Assembly: GCA_037951165.1 (NCBI GenBank)
Contig: JBBDHG010000008.1
Coordinates: 6,540,001-6,604,000, forward strand
Length of the DNA stretch: 64,000 nt
Source: Lophius americanus
Taxonomy: Eukaryota; Chordata; Actinopteri; Lophiiformes; Lophiidae
Reading direction: 5' to 3'
Part shown: in pieces, positions 45,444-56,165 of the stretch
How positions within the stretch are numbered: position 1 is the first letter of the stretch
Layout of the letters: each line of letters starts with the position of its first letter
Position numbers and translations under genes: made by a program
Notes under the pieces: generated by a model
The model's database searches: none
Told to the model about the DNA's origin: nothing
The model's input: only the letters and a program-made list of their open reading frames with translations

Positions 45444-45493
45444 AAGGTTGTTAGGTGCAGAAATTAATTTGAATTTCTGCACCTAACAACCTT
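45444..45493. repeat. Perfect hairpin, 22-bp arms, 6-nt loop
   Basis: Arms at 45444-45465 and 45472-45493 are exact inverted copies (inner part GGTGCAGAAATT) around AATTTG. An A-run of about ten bases lies a few bases before the left arm. It could fold into a microRNA-precursor-like stem if transcribed, but is shorter than usual for one. Confidence 0.9.
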
Positions 45494-48400
45494 CTGTTCT
45501 CTTTTGGACCCAGCAACATTATGGCACAAATATTGACTGTCTAACACAGTCAGTTGGACCTGTGAAAACCTAATCCTAGGTGATAAACAAACAGACACAC
45601 ACACACACAATTAGTGGACTCATTAAACTGGGACTGAGCTACAGGCAGCAACATGCGGCTTACTCATACATATGCAACATTCATTGTCCATGTCCCAGGC
45701 GTTTGAAACACAGTGATGTGGTCAGAATATGGTTCAGAAAATCTAGAATTTAATTCCTCATTTTCATTACTCTGTTTTTTGGCTTTCATGTACATGTTTG
45801 ATATTCAAATGCAAAGTTAAAAGTAAATACACCAACTGAGAGGAGTGTGTGAGCACTGCTGTGTTGAGTCAGCAGTGAAGCATAGTTTTGCCTTTGACTG
45901 GCAGGGAAACTGTGTTTTATCTTCTTCCACTTCGGTTTGTCCATTAAAGCGTCATGGACACAGATTAATCCCAATCCAGCTGTGAGAAAATGTCCTCAAA
46001 CAGCATCCAGTCGGTCCGGATCAGGATGTCTTGTCCCTGGTCCGTTAGCCACTGACGTGAAGAGGTGGGAAAGAGTCAAAGGATAAAGACTCAGCAGCAA
46101 AGAAAGAAGCCTAACGACTTGGGACAAAATCTTCTTTTGAAAGACTCGGCTCGGAATGTTGCCACTAAAGGTACAGGTTGTAAAGTTTCAATTCCTCAAT
46201 TATAAGTCAATCTGGCCCCCTCCCTACAAACCTGTTCAAACCTTCGTAACGGGCAGTCATAGTGATTATAAGAATACTTAATAACTTAGAAACGAATACA
46301 TTTGTGTTGTTTGGAAAATAAATGATTGTTGTTATATTCATGACCAGGCCTATCAAGGTTTTTACATCCATGTCAACCCCATCCTATGCCAACCTATAAA
46401 ACGTGCATGAAAAATCCTGACATTCACAAGAAAAAAACATGTAAAAATAAGTTTCAATAAACAATAACATTACAAGTCAAATAATGCATAAATGTGTCAA
46501 ATAAATGTGTCCCCAGCTGGTTTGGTACAGCGTGGACAGCAGAGTCTGCGGCCATATCCCCCCCGCCCGCTGGTATAACATCAGATGGATCCTGTTTTTT
46601 TCCGTAAGACTTGGCAAGTATGCATAATCTAATTTTCTCATTTACCTGAGATATTATTTTGCATACTGGTTATGATGGCTTCCATTCATTTGTATCAAAA
46701 GAGTTGGACAAAACAGAAATAACAGTTTAAATCACTATTTCCACATTGTTGTCCACAGTTGGATTTTTGACTGACGAATTTTTGTAGTTACTCTTATTCT
46801 ACTATGAGAGGAGACCTAAATTAGACTTCAGCACCACCGACTATTTTAACTGTTTAAATGTGGGAGGATCATGGGTCCATCAAGATTTCTGGCTTATACT
46901 GACGCTTTCAGATGATAGTCTAACTATACATGTGCCAAAACCAATAAATAAATGTCTCTTCCTCTTCATGATTGTGTCATTTGAATGTCGTAGCACTACA
47001 GTGGTGTGATACAATTTATGGAAGAGGACAAATAAATCTCTATTTGCTATTGTCAGCTAAAGTTTCCTGATTAAGGTGGCCCTGTTCCTGATGCCATCAG
47101 TCTGTATATAGTCTTGTATTACAAAAAAAAACGTTTTGGCTGCATCAATGCAGTATTAACAGGTAGGTCTGAGGTAATTAGTTACTATCGAGGAAGTTCT
47201 GATTACGGTAGTTTATTGCTGCGACTCCAGAAAAAGAAAAACAGATCAGTATCATGTTAAAACAAGGACTTTTTTCACAGTATAACAAGAAACCTTTCTT
47301 GTTGCAACGTGAAAGGATATTAAACGTGTTATAACATGAGATGCTTCACACACAGTGGGTTCTATAATGGAACACATTTCAAAAGAGATTTTCTAGTATG
47401 TGCATGGGTTTTGATGGTTTGGTTGAACATTAAACTGCAAACACTCATCTCACCAATTATATTTGTCAGATTTCTAGTGACATATCTTATTGCCCTTCAT
47501 ATTAGACACAAGTACCAAACAACATGCAGGGCAGTTGGATATACAGACTTGATTCTACACTATGCATCTTGAATATCTTTATAAGTCAAAGAATCTTGAA
47601 AATCTCAAATACTTAATTAAAAGTAAAACTATCTAATACTATTTCAAGAACATAGAGGTATTAAATCTGGCACAGTCTTACTATTATACAACCTAGAATA
47701 AGTTGAACAGACCTGAAATGTATGGTAACATGTACGGTTACATAAAGCTACCTTTTAGGGGGACAAAACACTTATTTCTGAGCATTACTGGCTTTTTCTG
47801 AGACACAACGCTTCTTAATGTAAGTCAAATACATTTCAAAATGAGAAAATCTTCACTTACAAGATCTCCTTTAATTAAATATCATGTCTTATTTTAGGAC
47901 CTCTTACCAAGTTAATGTTCACTTCTTCTATTGGCAGATTTTTTTTAAACGTATAACACGCCAAAAACATTTTGCATACAGTAATTTCTTTACTTGTTTT
48001 TGAAGGGATATTTTTTTCCTAGTGCAGCCTCTTTAATTGATGTTGTTGCGTCCTCGGGGAAATCTATAATTCTACAGGGAGGGGCTGAGGAGTCACGAAC
48101 AAGGAGCTGCATGAATGACGGAGAGAGTGAGGGAGGTGGTAGGTGTAAGGAGTCGGGGGGTGGTGGTGATGTTGGTGGAGGCATGGTGGCTGAAGAGTCA
48201 AGTCAAACACACAACGAGGTTAGAGGAGAGAACAAATTAAAACTATTTTAATTGAGGTTTCTGTAAGTCATGCCTTTAGGAGATACCGATGGATGCGTCG
48301 GTAACTTCCTAAAAATTCAAATAAAATAATTAACATCACTTTGCTTGTCATTGGAGGTTAAAAAATAAAATGTGGTTAAATATTTTTATTCATAAATAAA

Positions 48401-49376
48401 AGGCATTTGATTTTGCTTTTTTTAATTAAGTTATAATGTGAAATATATAATGTTTATGTGCAACAAGTAATCATTTCATACCATCAACCATTATACATGT
48501 TTTAATAACGATATAAATTTCACATCATATTGCATCACTGATCTGTATTTACTTTGTCTTGCGTGGCTGAAATACGCTACTGTAAAAAAAAATCACTAAA
48601 AAAACATGACTGACAGTCCTGTTCATGACGAGGTAGAGGCTCGGTGCACACGTGCATTGTTGTTTGATCTAATAATATAGACTGTTTCTGCATGAGGTTT
48701 AACTACGCTGAGTCATATTTACACCGTTGTTCTCCACCCTTGTGGCATTTTGTCAGACGCTCTGTGCAGATGTGGGGGGATTTCTCAATAATTTACAGCC
48801 ACACGGGAAGAAGATGAATAAGTTGTAAACAAAAACGTTTCAGATCACACTTATTGGTCAAAGCATGTAAATTTAGTTTCTATTTTTACCAAGCATTCAT
48901 GCGAACTACTACTCCTGAGCCTCCTTCAATCATCATCATTTTCTGTCTTTGCTCCAATCTGAGGTTTTTTTCCGATTCAGATCAATCCCTGTAAAGAAGT
49001 AAGAGCCTGTCTGGTGTATAGCACCTTTAAGAATTTCTTAAATCAAACTCAGATATTTGTAAAAAGCATACTTTTTTCTATTCACTAATTTCTAAAAAAA
49101 AAAAAAATCTCCCTTAAAAACGTACTTATTTGGAAAACTTTTTTAGTTTGGCTGTTCTTTTACAAAAATCACAGTATTTGAGTATTTCCGTCTCTTGTGT
49201 GTTTGATATAATCATCCAAACGGGTTGAGGTTGATAATATCAGTTGAATGATCCAACATCAAATGTATGTAGGAAGCAAAAATGTATGTTTCAATTCAAG
49301 TTCACAACATAATTACTAAAAAGGTCATCATGAAACATTACTAAGTTCAGAGTTACTCGCAGGCTTCACCGAGGCT
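45494..49376 (+). other. Intergenic DNA, no gene
   Basis: No exon or mobile element was recognised. CA dinucleotides occur at 45595-45610. A G-rich plus-strand stretch with repeated GGTGGTGG and GGAGG lies at about 48120-48190. An A-run is at 49093-49106. The proline-rich frame opposite the G-rich stretch is a composition effect. Confidence 0.45.
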
Positions 49377-49382
49377 TTTATT
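49377..49382 (-). terminator. Candidate melatonin receptor poly(A) signal
   Basis: On the minus strand this is AATAAA, about 130 bp after the receptor stop codon. It is a plausible 3' end but has no further support. Confidence 0.3.
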
Positions 49383-49513
49383 CTTATCGTTATTTCCTTT
49401 AACCTGTATTATTTGTATTTTTCCCTTTCATAAGCACAGTTTTCTTTTGATAAGTGTCTTTTCTTAATCACACATGTTAAAGATGTCCCTCATCCCCTCT
49501 GTCCAGCCTCCAC

Positions 49514-50283
49514 TTAGCAGTGAAACTTGAAGATGATCAGGACAATCCTCTTGTACTCCTTCCTAAAGTTATGGTTCAGGACGCCATAGACGACGGCATT
49601 GAGGCAACTGTTGAAGTACGCCATAAAGTAGCTGGCGGTGAACAGCCACTCCGGAATCGCCTGGCTGAGCCTGGAGTCCAGCGCCACTGCCAAGCCGATG
49701 AAGTTGAGGGGGGCCCAGCAGACGGCGAAGAGCACGAAAACCACGAACATAGTGAGGAAGTTGCGGAGGTCGTGAGGCTTGATCTTTGACCTTGTGTCTG
49801 GCTTGACACGGCGCCTCACCTGGATGACAAGGATCCAGATGCGCAGGTAACAGTAGGTGACTATGCCAATGGGCAGGATGAAGTGCACCACCACCACTGT
49901 AATGGTGTACAGCGAACTCACCGACTGAGCAAAGGTGCAGGAATACACCCGCGGGTCGTACTGCAGCGACTCAACAAACCAGTTTGGCACAATAGCGAGT
50001 ATGGTGAGCGCCCATACGAGCATGACGTAGCACATGGTGTTGCTGTTGGAGAACAGTTTGTCGTACTTAAGGCTGTGGCAGATGTAACAGTAGCGGTTGA
50101 TGGCGATGCCTGTGATGTTGAAGATGGAACCGATGACACTGAGCCCCATGAGGAAGCCACTGATCTGACAGTGGAGATAGCCGGCGATCCAGCCATCATT
50201 GAAAATGGCAGTCAGTACCAGTGGGTAGGGATAAATGGCCACTACCAGGTCCGCAAAGGCGAGGCTCACCACGAAGGCATTTC
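49514..50283 (-). CDS. mtnr1al: Melatonin receptor, exon 2 (TM2 to C-terminus)
   Basis: This exon encodes a rhodopsin-class G-protein-coupled receptor for melatonin, expected to couple to Gi/o at the cell surface. Its acceptor (TTTGCAG, minus strand) lies just above 50283. The first two bases complete a Gly codon, matching the single phase-1 intron of MTNR1 genes in the first intracellular loop. About 255 residues follow, from NAFVVSLAFADL to TAA at 49516-49514. Subfamily marks are NRYCYICHS in place of DRY, CWAPLNFIG in TM6 and NAVVY in place of NPxxY. Residues contacting melatonin in mammalian MT1 structures are kept: Asn in VPN, and Phe and Gln in CTFAQ. The second extracellular loop has NWFVESLQYDPR where relatives usually have FVGSLQYDPR. 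The protein ends KEYKRIVLIIFKFHC, without the usual long tail. Subtype: Mel1a/Mel1d-like; synteny favours Mel1d. The symbol is tentative. Exon 1 was not found. Confidence 0.9.
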
Positions 50284-50749
50284 CTGCAAACATGAGGGGA
50301 GACAGACAGGTCAGAATGACAGTTGAGATGTACATCGTTCTTTAGGGTCATGTGTTCAGGCAGGTAACAGGACAACAAGAAGATGATGTGATCAGTTTAG
50401 TTTGTTTGGCTCTTAGCAGGATTTTAGCCTTTTGGGTTTTGGACATGGTAAAGATTTTAAGTTGAAAAATAGGCACTTTAACAAACTTTCCTGAAATATT
50501 TCAAATTATGTCAGAACGATCCTAAACGCAAAAAGGTAGTAAAACTATCAAAAAACACCTTGAGGTGGGGAGTGTTGAATTTCTATGTTTAGCACAAACC
50601 GGAAGAAGGCGAAGTGTTCCGCACAAAGACTTTCACATTAACAAACCAACATTTGATTTAAATGAAATTTTCAAATCAGCTGAAAATCTTTGTTAAAAAG
50701 GGACCTCCTGAAAACATCTGGGCATGCTCCTGTTGAGAAGTCAGACATC
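50284..50749 (-). other. Start of receptor intron 1, nothing recognised
   Basis: On the minus strand the exon is preceded by a pyrimidine-rich tract (CCTGTCTGTCTCCCCTCATG) and TTTGCAG. The open frame continues to 50335, but the conserved intron position shows it is intronic there. Confidence 0.55.
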
Positions 50750-51560
50750 AGAAGTTCAAAGATGGATTCAGGTTCAGGTAATGTTAGATTCGGTCAATGG
50801 CATCAATACTTTCAGCCTCCAGGAATTGCCCACACACTCTGACCGCATGATGCCGGGCATTGTACTGGACCAGGAGGAACCCAGTGTCCACTGGACCAGT
50901 GTAAGGTCTGTGTGAAAATAGTGGGTCTGAGTTTCACTTTGGTACCCTGTACCACTTTGGCTGTTAACACAGGTCCCAGTAGAGGAAGTGGGACCCTCAT
51001 GCCACCCTCATACAGACTCTTGCTGACAGTATTGTCAGAAACATCACACCACAAGCCCACTGGAGGTCATTTTGTAGGGATTTAGAAGTGCACCTCCTGT
51101 TCCTCCTCACACTGAGGAACAGATACCCGTCTGGCTGCTGCGTTATTGTCCTTCTACGGACCTGTCCAGCTGTCCTCGTGTAACGGCCCGTCTCCAGGCA
51201 TCTCCTCAATGCTCTGGAGACTGTGCTGGCAGACATAGCCAACCATCTTTCAACTGGGATAAGCCATCCTAGAGGAGCTGGACTACCTGTGCAGCGTCAG
51301 TGGGCTGCAGGTATTGCCTAATGTCACAAGTATTGACAAAGTAACCAGCAGAACACAAAACTAGAGAAGAGTCAGTCGGGAAAGATAAGTAGAGACAAAT
51401 GGATTGTGGCCACCACCTGCAGAACCATTCCCTTTTGGGGACCTGTCGTCACTTTCAGTTGCACCAAAACAGGTGAAACTGATTTAAAATCACATGCGCG
51501 TCCTAAATGGACAGATTAATATCCCTGCAGTTTAACTGGCTTGGTGTCATACTGCGTAGA
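50750..51560 (-). mobile_element. Tc1-like transposon relic, minus strand
   Basis: On the minus strand, in order: VVQLL then, past stops, LSQLKDGWLCLPAQSP (helix-turn-helix remnant), RRCLETGRYTRTAGQVRRRT and ITQQPDGYLFLSVRRNRRCT, then SKSLQNDLQWACGV and YEGGMRVPLPLLGPVLTA, and finally words equivalent to NARHHAVRVCGQFLEAESID AIDW near 50790-50880. This order matches the N-terminal DNA-binding part and the DDE-domain start and end of a common fish Tc1 family. The middle of the catalytic domain is deleted (around 50900) and stops interrupt the frame. Near 51400-51560 are remnants of the 5' end. It lies inside the presumed receptor intron. Confidence 0.75.
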
Positions 51561-54500
51561 TTAAATGTTCCCTGTCAAGTGTATAATTAATAGATGTTCC
51601 GTATTCCCAGATAGTGGAAACACAGGAGCAAGAGGTTAGGGCAATATTGAGCCAAGCTCAGTTGCTAGTCTACTTCTACAGTATGACTCCAGGAGTGCAG
51701 GAGTGGTTTATTTCTACTGTTTTTTTGTAATCTGATAGATTGTTTGGGGTGAGTTATTAAGAAAAAACAATATTAGTACAGCAACATTAAAAAATTCTGC
51801 TTGAACTCATGTAATAAAGTCTTTTCAAATCAGTTTGTGATCAACAGGAGCCTTAGCTGTATGGAACTATTTTATGCTTGAGTCCACTCTTAACACTGCT
51901 TTACTGTGAAACTCAAGAAATATAAAATTACCTGAATATCCATTTACATGGTGATGACTAGATTTTTTTTAGATATGCAATCTTCGCCTTGATTATTACG
52001 TATTACATCCGTATTGTAGAACAAATGCCCCAATAAAATCTCAGAAACAACCCTGGAGGTGAGCTGATGGTGCCACCCTTCAACGAATCACCCTTCAGCG
52101 ACTCAGTTTGTCATCACTGTGAAGCTGCTGTAATTGATAGGTTTTGGTGGAATACATCTTCACCCTGTGGTCGTGGACACTTTGTCCTTCCCACTAAACT
52201 ATGTGGTTCATCTCAGAATTTATTACCCAAACTCCATCTTCATCATGAAGAAGCTTCATTGTTATTGGTCGCAACGGAGGGCAACTTCAAGAAGAGCTGT
52301 TACTCACAGAATGGGGAATTGTTAACCGCCCTTCATTGAATATTAGTCCGTGGTTTTGTCTTTGTTACTCTGCTTCTAAACGTTCCATAACCATAACATG
52401 CCTCTCTTAAATAATGAATCCCTAGTAGCGCTAGCTTGAAAGAGATATGAGATGGTCAGTCTCAAAACTTTGACTAAAAGTAGGAGCCATTATCACAGCG
52501 ATTGAGTGACAGCACTGCAACAAAAACCTTTCTTTGTGCTGTCATAGTTTTTTAAAACTGAAAAAAAAAAATACGGCAGTTTAACCAGAATGTAAAAAAG
52601 ATGTGAAGTAAAACATATAGCATCTAGCGCAACTATTGTGATGTTTGGCATTTGCATTCTTCAGCTCTTTGTAACAAAACCAAAATGCGTGACAACAGCA
52701 GTCATTTAGCATCCCTGTTACATGGTGGTCCACATCCGGTGCACAAAGAGGAAGGATCTCCTTGAACTTGCTTTCTCTCTCTAATCTGAAGACATTTTCT
52801 TCCTCTTTGATTTAGCTGCAAGTGAAACCTCCATCCTGTCGTACCAACCTGCTGCTTCGCTTCATCCATCCATCACTATTACTAATGCAAATTAAAATCT
52901 CGTGAGAATAGCTTTATCTGACTTGTTACCAGTGTTATTACAAACAAATAACTCATTTGACTAATCCAGGTCAAACTAAGTGGATCAAACCTTCAAAACC
53001 TAATACCACTATAAGAGAATAAAATACAAATACTTGCTTGAACATTTATACATGTGTAACAGGAAAGCTGGAAAGTTTTGTTGGTTGTATTAACTGAGTT
53101 GGTGTTCTGTGTTGTACCAGTTGGGAACACTCTGCTACCACATGACCAAACTCAAGATTTGTCTTCAGGTCTCTCCCAATCATGACAACCTGGTAAAGAA
53201 TTGTCCGGTGCCGTAAGAAGAAGTCAGGTCGCAACCTCAACCTCAGACATGGAGTCTCAGATTGTTTTTCTTCACCGAAACAATTTGATACAGCGCCTGC
53301 ACCAATACACCTGTCCAACACTAATCATTAACATATCTCAAACTATATGAACGCTTTGGCAGCTACGTTCCCTCAAGCCGCAGGGAACAATCAATCTTTT
53401 TCCAGCAGAGAACCACTGACTCAGACTTGGAGGTTCTGACTCGGTCTTTCTTGCTACTTCATGGTTGACCAGCAGTCAACATCAGTTTCTAACAACATGT
53501 GTTAAACATTAGCTGTCTGAACAACAGTTTGCATAGGTGGTCTTAAAAATACAATAATCAAGTTTATCCAACTGTTTACATTTCTTGTCAAGCATAAGGG
53601 ACATTGGTAGGGCAACCACTAATAAACTTTAGTTTAAACAACTCCGTGCCAGAAATCCGTAAAAAAAATGTATAAGTGGTTCAGGTATTAGGATGTGTTG
53701 AAGAAAAACATAACTTTGCCAGCTTGAATCCTTCATGTCTTGCAGATGAATGCATCAACAACAAGTCAGGCATCAAGACTGACTTCAAGTTATGCTAATG
53801 CATGCATGTTCATTCGACAAATGATGAGCAAAGATTTATATCAGTGTGCCGTGTTCTTCGCTTTTTCAGTGCAGTTTGAAATTGTGAACTTTAAAAGACA
53901 TTGGTTTTTAACACATTGAAAAGCATAACTATGCAGCCAGTGAATCCTAACTCTAATCAGAGCATCTGTTGTGTAGAAGGAGCAGCGCTGATAACTTTTT
54001 AAAGTTCTCATCGTATCAGTGACCGACTGCGGTTGCCTAAAGACATTAAGATATTAGTTGGTTTGCAGGAAAAAATACCTAGATGACTTGGTCATTCACC
54101 ACATCATCACTTTTGTTTGATAATGCGTCAGTGAGGAAAATCAGTGACTTCATTGATCTGATGTTCTGCTACATGGGTTCTTCTCCAGTCTACTAGAGGT
54201 TGGCTCATACTTTGCCTGATACAATCATACATGGCCTAATACAATCTCAGCAGCGGACGACCTGCACTGCTGATGTCAACTCTCCTCTCTGCTCATTCTG
54301 TTTTGCTGCGATGCCGGTGCTGGATGATGATGATGGCAGCACGCAGTGGAAATGCTAAAAGCCACACAAGTTTCAAACTGCCCATTCTTACTCATGATGC
54401 ATGAATCAGACTCACAACCAGAAACGAAAATGGATCAAATCTGATTTGTAAAAAAGAACAGATTTTTGTGTCCACATAACTTTGGAGAAAAAATTGTTTG

Positions 54501-55129
54501 TGTGGAAAAATAAAGCTTACTCTATAGTTGTTTTCCAATATAAACTGATTATGGAATGAGGGTTAATCACACATGTAACCAACGTCTTCATAGATAATTT
54601 TTTCTCCATTGTCAAAAAATGCGGACAATACAGGATTTCATGAAGAGTCTCATACCAGGCATTTCAATGAATGTCCACTCTAAGTGATCTCTGGGAGAGC
54701 AGCAATGCACAAAAAAAAGAACCTTGACGAATCACTCTAGCCATCGGCCCGAAGGAATGCGTGTGGGTGAGGAAATGTTTGTGAAGACACATTCAACATA
54801 GGGTGTCTATCTGGAGAACTGATCATAAGATTTTAACAGTCAGTTCAATGTGAGTGGTTTGTGAACCCTGACTTTACTTGATTACTTTTATCTAAGTAGG
54901 TTAAACCCCTTCATTGTAAAGACTCTCAAAATAAGTCGTTCAACAAGAAACGTTTAATCCTTTTCTTCCATCAGTCAGAACCACTCAACCCGGTTACAAT
55001 GCTTGGCAAGGCTGATTCATTATCAGATTTTGTAGGTTACTGATTGGCTCCTGGGCATGTCAGTCAAATTATTACTTCAATAAGCAAAGAACAAAACCAA
55101 AAAGTACTTCACAATAGAGAGAGGAATAT
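51561..55129 (-). other. Presumed receptor intron, nothing recognised
   Basis: No receptor exon 1 (which should encode a signal such as GNLLVILSVYRNKKLRNAG ending in a split Gly codon) was found on the minus strand. No repeat family was identified with confidence. The frame at 53046-53321 has no recognisable relatives. Confidence 0.4.
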
Positions 55130-56165
55130 CGTTTCTCAGTTCAACAGTTGAGCGATAACCTAACAGTACACACGGGAGGTATTGGCCATGGTGTTGGCTC
55201 TGAGGTGGATAAAACCCAGAAGGAAAGTTGTGATCTGGTATAGCAACTACACACGACACAGACACAAGACAAGACTTAATATTCAACATAGTACAATCTG
55301 TGTTTATGATAAGAGGGTCAGAGGCAAAATGAAGTTTGTGTGGATGCTTTCCAAACAAGAAAGAGGGAAGATTAATATTTCCGAAGAGCTAAAAGGATAA
55401 AACAAATAAATATGATAGTAAAGATTAGCAAGGCTGAGATAAAAACTATAAACAATCAGAAATGACTTTGAAACTTTGTGATGATACATATGTCCCACTG
55501 CTGATTAACTACATTTTTACTGATGTGAATTGAACATAGCCTCTATCATAGGTGAAAAATGAAATGTAATCACTTAGGCTCAAATTGACAGAAATATTAA
55601 ATGAATCAAACTGAAGGATCCAGTTATGGGATATACAATTTTATGGCCCTCAGGAATGATTTTTTTTATTACTTTTATCGAATTTTGTCCATTGATTTGC
55701 GAGGAGATGGGTATTATCTATTCTCTGTTATATACTGACAAAGAGATGGGTTGGACGGACAATGGTAACCCTAGTCGGGGGCAGAATTAGAAATGGCAGT
55801 AAGAGTGGAATGGAACGAGTAAGGGCAGAGGGGTGTCTGATCCCACGGATCAGAACAGCCCAATAAAAGTCATGAGCAGGCAGGTGTGATCACTCTAGAT
55901 TACAGGAGACAGTTGACCATGTAGTGGTAGATTGTCTTAGATAGTGGGGAGAGGGAGAAGGCTTACAATAGGACCCAGCAGACCTCATATGAGATGAGGT
56001 ATGAAGGAATTATTACAGGGAAGGGATAAGAACTAAGGGTTCTAAGAGAGAGCCGTAGTTGTTAAGGAAATCTAACAAAGTTTTTTACGAGCCACTCTGG
56101 TCCAGAAGGTGGCAGTTATGCACCTACATGGTTTTCACTAACTGCCTTTAAAAAGGAAGAAGAAG
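55130..56165 (+). mobile_element. I/Nimb-like LINE 3' part, decayed
   Basis: Near 55187 the plus strand reads VLALRWIKPRRKVVIWYSNY, like the RNase H domain of I-clade LINEs (ALQWxxExxPxKVVICSDS). Near 55325 it reads MKFVWMLSKQERGKINISEE, like VKFVWVPAHVGIEGNExAD. Around 55900 QETVDHVVVDCLR resembles the downstream Cys-His segment. The end CCAGAAGGTGGCAGTTATGC, then AACTGCCTTTAAAAAGGAAG and AAGAAGA, matches a known fish LINE 3' terminus with its GAA-type tail. Stops and gaps make it inactive. Confidence 0.6.

Noticed and set aside
47994..48251. Glycine-rich plus frame and proline-rich minus frame
   Set aside because: Both are produced by a G-rich low-complexity stretch and have no conserved features.
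49520..50326. Long plus-strand open frames (89 and 147 codons) opposite the receptor exon
   Set aside because: They are antisense shadows of a strongly conserved GPCR exon, and their peptides have no family resemblance.
50284..50335. Start of the receptor at the ATG-like codon of the open frame (MYISTVILTC)
   Set aside because: This lies upstream of a good acceptor at the conserved family intron position, and the peptide does not match the first intracellular loop or TM1.
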